A stretch of DNA of 64,000 bases from Constrictibacter sp. MBR-5. Its GTDB lineage: Bacteria > Pseudomonadota > Alphaproteobacteria > JAJUGE01. The notes under the pieces were generated by a model. The model saw only the letters and a list, made by a program, of their open reading frames with translations. It was not told the DNA's origin and did no database searches. Position numbers and translations under genes: made by a program. The stretch covers positions 62,001-126,000 of the forward strand of contig NZ_JBEPTK010000013.1 of assembly GCF_040549485.1 (NCBI RefSeq). The letters are read 5' to 3'. Below are positions 47,802-56,971 of the stretch, one piece after another; positions within the stretch are counted from its first letter, which is position 1, and each line of letters begins with the position of its first letter.

Positions 47802-49331
47802 TTACGGCCAGCGCGCCTCCGCGTCGATCGGCAGGACCGGCCGCGGCAGGTGCCGCCAGTCGAAGCGCGACAGGATCGGCGAGGTCAGGCCGGGGCAGTC
47901 GACCTCGACGATGCGGGCGTGGTCGAAGAATTCGTCGAAGCCGCCGCGGAAATGGCCGCGCGACTTGACCACCACCGACCGTGCCGCGCCGACGTCCAGC
48001 CCCAGATGCTCGAAGAAGGCGGGGTCGGCGCACTGGGTGCGGATCGAGATCACCACCACGGTGATGCCGCCCAGCCGGATCGCCGCGGTCTGCCCCAGCG
48101 TCATCGCCGTGCCGGCGAAGATCCCGCGCCGGCCCGTCACCCTGCCGTCCGACAGTGCGACGACCTCGGCCTCGGCCTTGAACGGCTTGGAAAAGGGATC
48201 GGCCGCATCGACGCTGCGGTTGAAGCGCGCCGTGAACCGCGCTCCGTGGCCAAGCCCGTGCGCTTCCGCCGCGAGTTCGGGGTCGTGGATCACGCCGACC
48301 AGGCAGTCCTGCACGCCCGCGCGATGGAAGGCCTCCAGGATCCACATCGTGTTGCCGCGCCCGCCGCCGCCCGGATTGTCGGCGACATCGGCGAAGGCCA
48401 GCTTCGCCGTGCCGTCGCGCGCCTTCGCCACCGCGTCGTCCAGCGGTGTCAGGTTCGCCACGAACCGGTCGCGCCGCGCCCACGCCGCCTGCGCCAGCGT
48501 GTCGGCCAGCGCGTCAGCCGCCGCCTGCTCGGTCGCGGTGACGATCGCCGTCATGCCGTTGAACGGCGTGTCGCCATAGGCGAAGCCGCCCATCACCGAC
48601 ACGTTGCAGATGCGCGCGTCGTTCGCCTGCAACTCCTGGCCCAGGTCGATCACCTCGGCATAGGGGCCGTGCGCCGTCAGCATCGACACGGTGGGGGCGA
48701 CGATCGGCAGGCGGCGGTGCGCGCGGAAGAAGCGCTCGCCCGCCATCAGGCGGCGCAGCAGGCCGGCACTCTCGGCACCGCGCTCGCGCATGTCGAGATG
48801 CGGGTTGGTGCGGTAGCCGACGAAGGCGTCGGTCAGCGCCACCATCCGGTCCGACACGTTGGCGTGCAGGTCGTAGGAGCAGACGAGCGGCACCGCGCCG
48901 CAGACCTCGCGGATCATCGCCTGGATCGTGCCTTCCGGGTCCAGGTCGCCGGTCGTCAGCCCGGCGCCGTGCAGGACGCAGTAGATCCCGTCCAGTTCCC
49001 CCGCCGCCGCCTCCAGCCCGGCGCGCCACTGCGCCATGAAGCCGTCGAACGCGTCCTGCTCGACCGGCCCGTTCGGCTCCGCCATGGCGAGCAGGATCGG
49101 CACCGGCCGCCACGGCCCGCCTTCGTCCATCGCCGTCACGAACCCCGGCATCTCGCCCAGGGCGACGGGCGAGGCGGAGCGCGCGTCGGCGACGATCGCC
49201 GCGCCGCCGATCAGGCAGCGCGTCTCGAAGTCGCGCAGGGTCGCGACCGGGGCGAAGCGGTTGCACTCGATGGAGAAGCCCAGCAGCGCTATGCGCGGTC
49301 CCGCTGCGGCGTCCGTGTTCGCGTCGGCCAT
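47802..49331 (-). CDS. M81 family metallopeptidase (MlrC-like)
   Basis: 509 residues covering both MlrC domains. IALLGFSIECNRFAP is the start motif. YCVLHGAGLT, CSYDLHANVSDRMV and GYRTNPHLDMRERG provide the conserved Asp/His residues thought to bind zinc. DNPGGGGRGNTMWILEAFHR and VISIRTQCADPAFFEHLGL are typical of the C-terminal part. MlrC degrades linearised microcystin peptides; most homologues act on unknown small peptides or amides. It overlaps the threonine-synthase-like gene by one base (TGATG) and is divergent from an M20 peptidase beyond that gene. Confidence 0.92.
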   Translation of the reverse strand: MADANTDAAAGPRIALLGFSIECNRFAPVATLRDFETRCLIGGAAIVADARSASPVALGEMPGFVTAMDEGGPWRPVPILLAMAEPNGPVEQDAFDGFMAQWRAGLEAAAGELDGIYCVLHGAGLTTGDLDPEGTIQAMIREVCGAVPLVCSYDLHANVSDRMVALTDAFVGYRTNPHLDMRERGAESAGLLRRLMAGERFFRAHRRLPIVAPTVSMLTAHGPYAEVIDLGQELQANDARICNVSVMGGFAYGDTPFNGMTAIVTATEQAAADALADTLAQAAWARRDRFVANLTPLDDAVAKARDGTAKLAFADVADNPGGGGRGNTMWILEAFHRAGVQDCLVGVIHDPELAAEAHGLGHGARFTARFNRSVDAADPFSKPFKAEAEVVALSDGRVTGRRGIFAGTAMTLGQTAAIRLGGITVVVISIRTQCADPAFFEHLGLDVGAARSVVVKSRGHFRGGFDEFFDHARIVEVDCPGLTSPILSRFDWRHLPRPVLPIDAEARWP

Positions 49332-50455
49332 CAGATCGTCACTCCCAGAAGTTCCGCGATGCGCGGCGTCGCCTTCAGCCCGGTGCCGGTCATCACCACC
49401 ACCGTCGTCTCGTCGGCGCGGATCGTCCCGGCCTCCAGCAGCCGGCCGAAGGCGGCGGCCGCCTGGGCGCAGGTCGGCTCGACATAGACGCCACTCCGCG
49501 CCAGCGACAGCAGCGCCGCCGCGATCTCCGCCTCGCTCAGCATCACGGCACCGCCGCCCGTCTCGTTCAGTACGCCGACCACCTCGCGCAGGCGGATCGG
49601 CTGCGCGATGGCGGTGCCCTCCGCGATGGTCGGCGCCACCGGCGCCGGCTCCTGCCCCAGGAAAGCGCGGGCGATCGGCGCGCAGTTGGCCGGCTGTGCG
49701 GCGAAGATGCGCGGCACTCGCACGATGGCGCCCGCCCGCCGCAATTCGTCGAAGCCGATGCCGCAGCCGAGCACGTTCGACCCCGCGCCGCATGGCACGA
49801 TCACATTGTCCGGCGCGCGGAAGCCCAGATCCTCCCACAGCTCGTAGGCCAGCGTCTTCGTGCCCTGCAGGAAGAAGGGATGCCAGTTGTGGCTGGCGTA
49901 GAAGATCCGCGCCGCCTGGCGCAGCGCCTCGTCGGCGCAGTCCTGGCGGCTGCCCGGCACCAGCTCGATCTCGGCCCCCGCCGCACGCGACTGCACCGTC
50001 TTGGCGGGCGAGGTCGCGGCCGGCACCAGGATCTTCGCCTTCATCCCGCCGGCCGCCGCATAGGCCGAGACCGCCGCCCCGCCATTGCCCGACGAATCCT
50101 CCAGCACGTGGCCGACGCCCTGGGCGCGCAGCAGCGACAGCATGACGGAGGCGCCGCGGTCCTTGAACGAGCCGGTCGGCATGAACCACTCGCACTTCAG
50201 AAGCGCCGTCGCCCCGCCGATGCGGCGCGGGATCAGCGGCGTGCAGCCCTCGCCCATGCTGATCGGGTCGTCCGGCACGAAGGGCAGGGCCGCCGCATAG
50301 CGCCAGATCGAGCGCTCGCCCGCCCGCACCGCGTCTCGGTCGATGCCGGGCAGCGGCGTCAGCAGCAGCGGCTCGCCGCCGTCGCCGCACCAGCGCGGCG
50401 CGGACAGCGGATAGGTTCTCCCTGAGGCGGGGTCGAGATAGGCGGTTTCCGTCAT
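49331..50455 (-). CDS. Threonine synthase-like PLP-dependent enzyme
   Basis: 374 residues of the fold-type II PLP family. SMGEGCTPLIPR and PTGSFKDRGASVML, with the Schiff-base Lys in SFKDRG, match threonine synthases. EDSSGNGGAAVSAYAAAGG binds the cofactor phosphate region. It lacks the long N-terminal domain of yeast-type enzymes. Its tight linkage to an M81 peptidase and divergence from an M20 peptidase argue for a catabolic lyase or dehydratase role rather than threonine synthesis; this is inference. Confidence 0.88.
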   Translation of the reverse strand: MTETAYLDPASGRTYPLSAPRWCGDGGEPLLLTPLPGIDRDAVRAGERSIWRYAAALPFVPDDPISMGEGCTPLIPRRIGGATALLKCEWFMPTGSFKDRGASVMLSLLRAQGVGHVLEDSSGNGGAAVSAYAAAGGMKAKILVPAATSPAKTVQSRAAGAEIELVPGSRQDCADEALRQAARIFYASHNWHPFFLQGTKTLAYELWEDLGFRAPDNVIVPCGAGSNVLGCGIGFDELRRAGAIVRVPRIFAAQPANCAPIARAFLGQEPAPVAPTIAEGTAIAQPIRLREVVGVLNETGGGAVMLSEAEIAAALLSLARSGVYVEPTCAQAAAAFGRLLEAGTIRADETTVVVMTGTGLKATPRIAELLGVTI

Positions 50456-50524
50456 GCGCGGCTTTCCCTCGTGGCGCGAGCAGCTTCGCTTGACCCTCGC
50501 CGTGCCGCAAGGGAAGCTCGGCGC

Positions 50525-51631
50525 ATGTCCGAAGACAATGACGCCCTCCTGCGGCTCGCCGCCGACCTCGTCGCGATCGACAGCCGCTCCTTCGTCTCCA
50601 ACCTCGCCGTCGCAGAGCGGATCGAGGCGGAGCTGCCGGGATTCGAGATCGAGCGCCTGGACTATGCCGACGCGAACGGCGTGGCCAAGCGCGTGCTGGT
50701 AGCGCACCGCGGGCCGCGCGGCGGCTACGCTCTGTCCGGGCACATGGACACGGTGCCGGACACCGGCTGGACGAACCCGCCATGGACGCCGCGGCTGGAT
50801 GGCGGCGTGCTGCACGGCCTGGGCAGCACCGACATGAAGGGCCCCGTCGCCGCCTGCATCGTCGCGGCGCGCGGCCTGCCGGCGGACGTGCCGGTCACCC
50901 TGCTGCTCACCACCGACGAGGAGACGACGAAGGAGGGCGCCCGCGCCATCGCCCAGCGCTCGCGGCTGGCGAGGTCCCTGGACTTGAAGGGCATTGTCGT
51001 GGCGGAGCCGACCGGCCTCGCCCCGGTGCGCGGCCACCGCAGCCATATCGAATACACCGCGGTCGCCACCGGCGTGCAGGCCCATTCCTCCACCGGCCAG
51101 GGCGTCAACGCCAACTGGGCGCTCATCCCGTTCCTGGCGGAGATGAAGACGATCGCCGAGCGCCTGCGCAGCGACCCGGCGCTCCAGGATCCGGGCTACG
51201 ACCCGCCCTTCAGCGACTTCAACCTGATCGTCGACAATCACGGGACGGCGGTGAACGTGACGGTCGCCAGGGCCACCGCGCGCATCAAGTTCCGCCGCAG
51301 CCGCAACGTCGACACGTCGGCCATCGAGGCGGCCGTGCACGCCGCCGCCGAGCGCGCCGGCGTCGCCCTCACCGAGAAGCGCGAGGGCACGCCGCCGGAA
51401 CTGCCGGAAGACCACCCGCTCATCCGCCACGCCGTCGCCGAGACCGGCCAGCCGGCGCGCACCGCCCCCTACGGCACCGACGCCAGCGAACTCCAGGCCG
51501 TCGCCCCCTGCGTCGTCCTCGGCCCCGGCACCATGACCACCGCCCACACCCCGCGCGAATGCGTGGCGGTGTCGGACCTGACGGATGCCGTTCCGCTGTT
51601 CCGCCGCATGCTGAGCGCGGCGCAGACATAG
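50525..51631 (+). CDS. M20 family metallopeptidase (ArgE/DapE-like)
   Basis: 368 residues. Zinc ligands follow the M20 pattern: SGHMDTVPDTG, GSTDMKGPVAA, TTDEETTKEG (catalytic Glu and a ligand), AEPTGLAPVRG and the C-terminal His in TTAHTPRE. A dimerisation domain lies between residues of about 175 and 280 (HRSHIEYTAVATGVQAHSST). Members cleave N-acyl amino acids or short peptides. AGGGAAGC precedes ATG at 50525. It is divergent from the threonine-synthase-like gene (69 bases), sharing a promoter region. Confidence 0.92.
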   Translation: MSEDNDALLRLAADLVAIDSRSFVSNLAVAERIEAELPGFEIERLDYADANGVAKRVLVAHRGPRGGYALSGHMDTVPDTGWTNPPWTPRLDGGVLHGLGSTDMKGPVAACIVAARGLPADVPVTLLLTTDEETTKEGARAIAQRSRLARSLDLKGIVVAEPTGLAPVRGHRSHIEYTAVATGVQAHSSTGQGVNANWALIPFLAEMKTIAERLRSDPALQDPGYDPPFSDFNLIVDNHGTAVNVTVARATARIKFRRSRNVDTSAIEAAVHAAAERAGVALTEKREGTPPELPEDHPLIRHAVAETGQPARTAPYGTDASELQAVAPCVVLGPGTMTTAHTPRECVAVSDLTDAVPLFRRMLSAAQT

Positions 51632-51677
51632 CAGGCCGCCGTCGCCGACGGCGGTCCACGCCTGCGGGGAGTGGCGG

Positions 51678-52904
51678 ATGGCCATGGACTCGCTGATCAC
51701 GGCCGCGGCCCGCGCCCTCGCAGCGGGCGACCCGCTCGGCGCCCTCAACCGGGTCGCCCTGCGCAGCGACGCGCCGGCGCTGGCCCTGCGCGGCATCGCC
51801 ATGGCGCAGCTCGGCGACCTGGTGCGCGCCAAGGCGCTGCTGCGCAGTGCGGCCCGCGCCTTCGGTCCGCGCGAAGCGGTGGCGCGCGCCCGCTGTGCCG
51901 TGGCGGCGGCCGAGATCGCTCTCGTCTCGCGCGATTTGGGCTGGCCGGAAGCGGCCCTCGACGCGGCGCGCGCGACCCTGGAGGCGCATGGCGACCGCGC
52001 CAACGCCGCCCATGCGCGCTACCTCGCGGCGCGGCGCCTCCTGCTCATCGGGCGCCTCGACGCGGCCGATCGGATGCTGGCCGGCGGTACGACCGACGCG
52101 CTCCCTGCGGCTGCGATGGCGGGGCAGGTGCTGGTCGTCGCCGGGATCGCGATCCGGCGCATCCGGGCGGCGGAGGCGCGTGCAGCACTGGCGCGGGCCG
52201 CCGATGCCGCGCATGCCGCGGGCATCCCCGCCCTGATCGCCGAGGTGGATGCCGCGGCGCGCGCTTTGGACCTGCCCGCCGCGCGCCGTGTCGCACCTGG
52301 CGGCGACCGCCCGCTGCTGCTCGACGAGGTCGAGTCCCTGTTGGCCTCGCCAGCGCTCGTCGTCGACGCCTGCCGACATATGGTCCGCGAGGGGCCGGAG
52401 GCCGTGTCGCTCGGCCGGCGGCCGGTCCTGTTCGCGCTGGCGCGGGCGCTGGGCGAGGCGTGGCCGGCGGACGTGCCGCGGGCGACCCTCATCGCGCGCG
52501 CTTTCGGCGGGAAGGTGGCCGACGAATCGCACCGCGCGCGGCTCCGTGTCGAGGTCGGGCGGCTCCGCGCCGCGCTCGGGACGCTGGCCGAGGTGCATGC
52601 GACGCGGCGCGGCTTCGTGCTGCGCCCGCGTGGCACCGCCGCGGTCGTCGTGCTGGCGCCGCCCGTCGACGACCGGCATGCGGCGGTGCTGGCGCTCCTC
52701 GCCGACGACGAGGCCTGGTCCAGTTCCGCCCTCGCGCTGGCGCTCGGAACCGGCCAACGCACGGTGCAGCGCGCCCTCGACGCGCTCGCCGCGGCCGGCA
52801 AGGTACAGTCCTTCGGTCGCGGCCGGGCGCGCCGCTGGACCGTGCCGTCCGTGCCCGGATTCCCGACAGCCTTGTTACTCTCGGTCCCTCTGCCGAGCGA
52901 ATAG
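51678..52904 (+). CDS. HTH-domain protein with an Ala-rich helical N-terminal domain
   Basis: 408 residues. Residues 1-210 are Ala-rich helices resembling degenerate TPR-type repeats. The middle (LIARAFGGKVADESHRARLR) resembles an OmpR-like winged helix. The C-terminus SSSALALALGTGQRTVQRAL then DALAAAGKVQSFGRGRARRW is a MarR/GntR-like helix-turn-helix. It probably binds DNA, but I cannot name a family with certainty. The propeller gene starts 37 bases later, so the two are likely one unit. Confidence 0.8.
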   Translation: MAMDSLITAAARALAAGDPLGALNRVALRSDAPALALRGIAMAQLGDLVRAKALLRSAARAFGPREAVARARCAVAAAEIALVSRDLGWPEAALDAARATLEAHGDRANAAHARYLAARRLLLIGRLDAADRMLAGGTTDALPAAAMAGQVLVVAGIAIRRIRAAEARAALARAADAAHAAGIPALIAEVDAAARALDLPAARRVAPGGDRPLLLDEVESLLASPALVVDACRHMVREGPEAVSLGRRPVLFALARALGEAWPADVPRATLIARAFGGKVADESHRARLRVEVGRLRAALGTLAEVHATRRGFVLRPRGTAAVVVLAPPVDDRHAAVLALLADDEAWSSSALALALGTGQRTVQRALDALAAAGKVQSFGRGRARRWTVPSVPGFPTALLLSVPLPSE

Positions 52905-52941
52905 CTTCATCGGACCGAACGACAGCAGCGGGAACAGTCAG

Positions 52942-53571
52942 ATGAAACGAACGGCAGCCGACATCGTCCGCGAGTATGGACCCTTCCCGGACGCCCCCGC
53001 CGTGCACGGCGTGGCCTTCGACGGCGCGCGCGTCTGGTTCGCGTCGGGCGACAGGCTGAACGCCTTCGACCCGGCCAGCGGCGAGACGGTGCGCACCATC
53101 GACGTCGCCGCGGATGCGGGCACGGCCTTCGACGGGCGCCATCTCTTCCAGATCGCCGAGGACGGGATCCGCAAGATCGATCCCGAGACGGGCCGCGTGC
53201 TCGCCACCATCCCGGCGCCCGGCGGCGGCGGCGATTCCGGGCTCGCCTGGGCCGAGGGCACGCTCTGGGTCGGCCAGTATCGCGAGCGCCGGATCCACCA
53301 GGTCGACCCCGAGACCGGCGCCGTGCTGCGCACGCTCCAGTCGGACCGCTTCGTCACCGGCGTCACCTGGATCGACGGCGACCTCTGGCACGCCACCTGG
53401 GAGGCGGAGCAGAGCGACCTGCGTCGGATCGATCCCGAGACCGGTGCCGTCCGCGAGCGGATCGACATGCCGCCCGGCATCGCCGTCACCGGGCTCGAGG
53501 CCGGCGGCGACACCTTCTTCTGCGGCGGCGGCAGCAGCGGCAAGGTCAGGGCCGTCCGCCGGCCCGCATAG
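52942..53571 (+). CDS. Small beta-propeller protein (YncE/glutaminyl cyclase-like repeats)
   Basis: 209 residues, no signal peptide. It is built from about four repeats with the pattern IDPETGxVL (RKIDPETGRVL, HQVDPETGAVL, RRIDPETGAVR), each followed by W-x-[DG]-x-LW-like strands. The repeats resemble Kelch/PQQ-type propellers and plant-type glutaminyl-peptide cyclotransferases, but the chain is short for a full enzyme. It could close as an oligomer or be a binding protein. It follows the HTH gene directly and converges on the cytochrome gene. Confidence 0.82.
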   Translation: MKRTAADIVREYGPFPDAPAVHGVAFDGARVWFASGDRLNAFDPASGETVRTIDVAADAGTAFDGRHLFQIAEDGIRKIDPETGRVLATIPAPGGGGDSGLAWAEGTLWVGQYRERRIHQVDPETGAVLRTLQSDRFVTGVTWIDGDLWHATWEAEQSDLRRIDPETGAVRERIDMPPGIAVTGLEAGGDTFFCGGGSSGKVRAVRRPA

Positions 53572-53580
53572 CGCCCGGCT

Positions 53581-56500
53581 TCACCTTCCGGCGGGCCGGT
53601 CCTTCAACGGCACCGGCCCGCTCGACGCCACCGCCAGCTTCCAGTCCGCGGCGGCGGTGCCGTCCAGGTTCAGGTGGCCGACCATGAACTTCAGGCGGTC
53701 GGTGTCCTTGCCCCGCCCGGTGCAGAAGCGGTCCTGCAGATAGAAGGGCGGCGTCGTCTGGTAGTAGAGCGTCGCCTGCACCGCGGCCGGACGGCTGCCG
53801 GGCGGCAGGTCGCCGAGCGGCACCTCGTAGACCAGCGAGTCCGCGCCGCCCGCCGCGTAGTCGGGGTCGTCGCCCACCGCGAACGCGCCCGTCTCCCGGG
53901 CCAGGTCCGGCCCGGCGCCCAGCGCCGCGGCGATCTCGGTCCGCGCCGCCAGCGGCAGGGTGCCGTGCGGCAGGATGCGGTTGTCCTTCACCGGGCTGCA
54001 GATCGACAGGAAGCTGGTCGTCAGCATGCCGCGCGCCGGCGTCTCGTGGCCGCAGGCGGGCGCCGTCTCGCCGGCGGGCGGCCCGGCGGGCGGCGTCGAC
54101 ACCAGCTCCTGATAGACCTGCGCCCGATCCTGGCGGCCGATGCGCTCGGCGTGCGGCTGGTGCAGCCGCGCCTCCGGCTCGATGCGCGCCGAGCAGTCGT
54201 CCCGCCACCAGTATTCGCCGGCGAGCGGGTTGCCGTCCTGGTCGACCAGGGCGCCCGCGGCGTTCGTCCGGCCCGACGCCCAGAGCGTCGCCCCCTCCTG
54301 GTCCAGCACCTCGAAGGTCAGGAAGGCGCGGCGGAAGCCGACGCCCGACGGGAACTTGTGCCCGGCCCTGTTGGTCACCGTCACCCGCGCGCTCAGCGCG
54401 TCGTATCCGTGCGCGATCTCGCTCACCGTCACGTCGGCGGTGGCGGTGCCGGCGAGGTCGAGCATCGCCTGCTCGGTGCGGATCAGCGGGTCGACGCCGC
54501 GCGACACCAGCATGGGGTCCTGGGTGCGGATGCCGAGCAGGTCGGGGAACTGCTGCGCCATCTTCACCAGGAAGACGTTCAGCCCGACCAGCGTGTGGAC
54601 CGAGAATCCGTCGCGTACCTCCAGGTCGATGTCCTCCGGCCCCAGATTGTTCTCCGCCTGCGGGAACGTGCCGAACTCCTGGATGCTGGCGATCTTGCTG
54701 CGCAGCGGCGTGCCGTCGGCCGTCCCCGATGGCCCCCGCGACGGCATGTGGCAGCTCTGGCACGACTCCGCCCGGTCGCCCGCCCCGTGCGGCAGCTTCC
54801 CGTCCGGCGTCTCGCCGGTGCGATAGGCGCTGAACGCCCATTCCGGATAGGTCGTCTGCTCGTAGGTGTGGCCGATGACGGCCCCCGCCTGCAGGATCGG
54901 CAGGTGCACCGTGTGGCAGGTGCCGCAGACCTCGGAGCTGGTGATGCCGGCATGGTGCACCGGCGTGATGCCGATGGCGTTCTGCATCGGCTTCACCTTC
55001 GGATCCGCGAACGGCCCGATAAGCCGGTCCGGCGACCCGACGGGAAAGCTGCCGGTGAAGGTGCGCGCGAAGCCGCTGTTGTCCGGGTTCAGCAGCGCCT
55101 GGCGCTCCGCGACGCAGGCGTTCTCCGGCCGGTCGAGCGCCCCCTTCGCCGCCTCGCCCAGGGCCATGCGGTGGCAGGCGGTGCAGGCGATGCCGTCGCG
55201 CGCCAGCATGCCGTAGTCGGCCAGCGCCGCGCCGGGATTGTCGTCGGGCCAGGGCACGGCGTCGACCATGTCGCGGGTGAAGGTCTCGCATGCGCCGGTC
55301 GCCGGGAAGCGGTCGATGTGGAACTGCCGCTGGCCCTGGATGCCGTGGCAGCCGAGGCAGGTGTCCTGCACCAGGTCCGCCGCGTCGGGATGGAAGCTCT
55401 GCGTCTCGCTGGCCAGTTGGGCGAAGAAGAACGGGTCGCGCCCGGCCAGCCCCATCGGCGAGGTGCGCCACGAGGCATAGGGCGACAGGTTCAGCAGGCC
55501 GTCGCCGTGCGGGTTCGGCATCGTCATGTCGAACTGCAGCCCGGTGCTGCCGGCATCGTGACAGCCCAGGCACTGGGTCGAGGTAAGGAAGCTGTCGGCG
55601 GCGGTCGGGCCGCCGGCCGCGACCCAGGTGTTGTCGTAGGTCTCCGACGGCATGGCGCTGACCGTGTCCCAGGTCGGCATGTTCCCGTGCGGCGTGCCGG
55701 GCAGCGGCATGCGCAGCGCCTCCAGCAGGTCGCGGTCGGCGCGGAAATGCGGCTGGCCCAGCCGGCGCACCGTGTCCGGCGGCAGCACGACCGCTTGGTG
55801 GTGGCTCGGCGGGGTGGGTCCCGTGAAGAAGGACTGGCTCAGATAGACCAGCGGCTCGCCCGGCTCGCCGTCGATGTTGCGCGGATCGGCGAAGGTCAGG
55901 TCGTCGCGCGCCGACGCGTGGCAGTTCATGCAGTATTGCGCGAAGCCCTGGTTGGCGAGCGGATTGCCCGGCGCCGGCGGCCAGTCCGGCGCCCAGCCGC
56001 TGCCGGCGCCGAAGCCGTACCAGCCCCAGTACCAGCCGTCGTGCGAGGCGTCGCGGTCGCGGATCATGATCGCCGCACCGCTGGTCGGGAACAGCCTGAC
56101 CGGATCGACCGCGGCACAGGCGGCGGCGGGGTAGGGGAACATCTCCTTCACCATGATGGCGCCGTTCGGCACCGGCGGCGGCTCCGCCGAAGCGTCGCCA
56201 TTCCCCTCGGCGCGGTTCGCCGTCAGCCAGTCCGCCATCTCGGGCGAGTACCAGATGACCACCGGCGCGTGGGTGCCGAAGCCGGCACCCTGCCACGCAC
56301 CGGCCGCCAGGGATGCCGTGAACGGGCCGGTGTCGCGCACCCGCTTGTCGCGGCGCCAGCCGGCGGCCGCGTCGCGATGGCACCAGTTGCCGAGGAATTC
56401 GTTCAGGCGCGCCTGGTAGCGGTCGAGCGGCAGGGCGGAGGGATCGCGGATCGCCGCCGCCAGGCTCCTGCACAGGGCCGGGTCCGCCGGGGTCATCGCC

Positions 56501-56631
56501 TGCGCCCGCTCCGCCGAACATTGCCCGGCGGTGGCGCCGACGGGAGCGATCCCGAGCGCGGCGATCGCGAGCAGGGCGGCGGCCGACATCGCCCGCAATC
56601 CGCCGAGACGTTCCGACGCCGTCCACCCCAT
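53581..56631 (-). CDS. Multihaem c-type cytochrome, six CxxCH motifs, P460-like N-terminal domain
   Basis: 1016 residues. The signal peptide ends near VGATAGQ, so it is periplasmic. Six haem c sites are seen: CMNCH 234-238, CLGCH 354-358, CLGCH 425-429, CTACH 483-487, CGTCH 569-573 and CQSCH 624-628. The part before the first site (NGAIMVKEMF, SHDGWYWGWYGFG, then CMNCH followed by ARDDLTF) resembles cytochrome P460. The last ~350 residues have no haem site and look like beta-rich binding domains. ATG at 56631 has GAGGCGGC upstream and fits the signal peptide. Substrate and redox partners are unknown; no terminal oxidase is nearby. Confidence 0.88.
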   Translation of the reverse strand: MGWTASERLGGLRAMSAAALLAIAALGIAPVGATAGQCSAERAQAMTPADPALCRSLAAAIRDPSALPLDRYQARLNEFLGNWCHRDAAAGWRRDKRVRDTGPFTASLAAGAWQGAGFGTHAPVVIWYSPEMADWLTANRAEGNGDASAEPPPVPNGAIMVKEMFPYPAAACAAVDPVRLFPTSGAAIMIRDRDASHDGWYWGWYGFGAGSGWAPDWPPAPGNPLANQGFAQYCMNCHASARDDLTFADPRNIDGEPGEPLVYLSQSFFTGPTPPSHHQAVVLPPDTVRRLGQPHFRADRDLLEALRMPLPGTPHGNMPTWDTVSAMPSETYDNTWVAAGGPTAADSFLTSTQCLGCHDAGSTGLQFDMTMPNPHGDGLLNLSPYASWRTSPMGLAGRDPFFFAQLASETQSFHPDAADLVQDTCLGCHGIQGQRQFHIDRFPATGACETFTRDMVDAVPWPDDNPGAALADYGMLARDGIACTACHRMALGEAAKGALDRPENACVAERQALLNPDNSGFARTFTGSFPVGSPDRLIGPFADPKVKPMQNAIGITPVHHAGITSSEVCGTCHTVHLPILQAGAVIGHTYEQTTYPEWAFSAYRTGETPDGKLPHGAGDRAESCQSCHMPSRGPSGTADGTPLRSKIASIQEFGTFPQAENNLGPEDIDLEVRDGFSVHTLVGLNVFLVKMAQQFPDLLGIRTQDPMLVSRGVDPLIRTEQAMLDLAGTATADVTVSEIAHGYDALSARVTVTNRAGHKFPSGVGFRRAFLTFEVLDQEGATLWASGRTNAAGALVDQDGNPLAGEYWWRDDCSARIEPEARLHQPHAERIGRQDRAQVYQELVSTPPAGPPAGETAPACGHETPARGMLTTSFLSICSPVKDNRILPHGTLPLAARTEIAAALGAGPDLARETGAFAVGDDPDYAAGGADSLVYEVPLGDLPPGSRPAAVQATLYYQTTPPFYLQDRFCTGRGKDTDRLKFMVGHLNLDGTAAADWKLAVASSGPVPLKDRPAGR

Positions 56632-56971
56632 TGCCGCCTCGCTTCCCCACCCGGCCTCGCGATGGTCTCCGCCTCCGCGCGAGCGGTCATTTATCGTTGT
56701 CCGCAAGACTAAACCGGAAAATGCGCAAAGACAAACGGGTGGTCGACGCGATGTCTTTATTGAGGAGTGGGATCTGTCGCATTTTGAACAAATGAAGACT
56801 TATTCTAGTTCTGTTTTCATGAGCGGCCCTGCGTGCGACCAGCCTTTTGTCCGAAGATACGGGTCGCGGGTGCGCGGCGCTCGAACTGCGACTTGACGCG
56901 CCTCCAAAAGCCTCCATCCTCGCGGTGGAAGGGGCTTCCTCCTGCCGCGGCCTCGATGCAGCGCGGCAACG
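56632..56971. other. Gap with an AT-richer patch
   Basis: 340 bases between the cytochrome start and the GNAT frame. From about 56690 to 56870 the sequence is visibly richer in A and T than anything nearby and carries a short open plus-strand stretch reading EEWDLSHFEQMKTYSSSVF, without start or homology that I recognise. It must hold the cytochrome promoter and may be a remnant of transferred DNA. Confidence 0.5.

Noticed and set aside
53674-56712. 1012-codon plus-strand open frame
   Set aside because: It is antisense to the multihaem cytochrome, whose six CxxCH motifs and signal peptide fix the coding strand.
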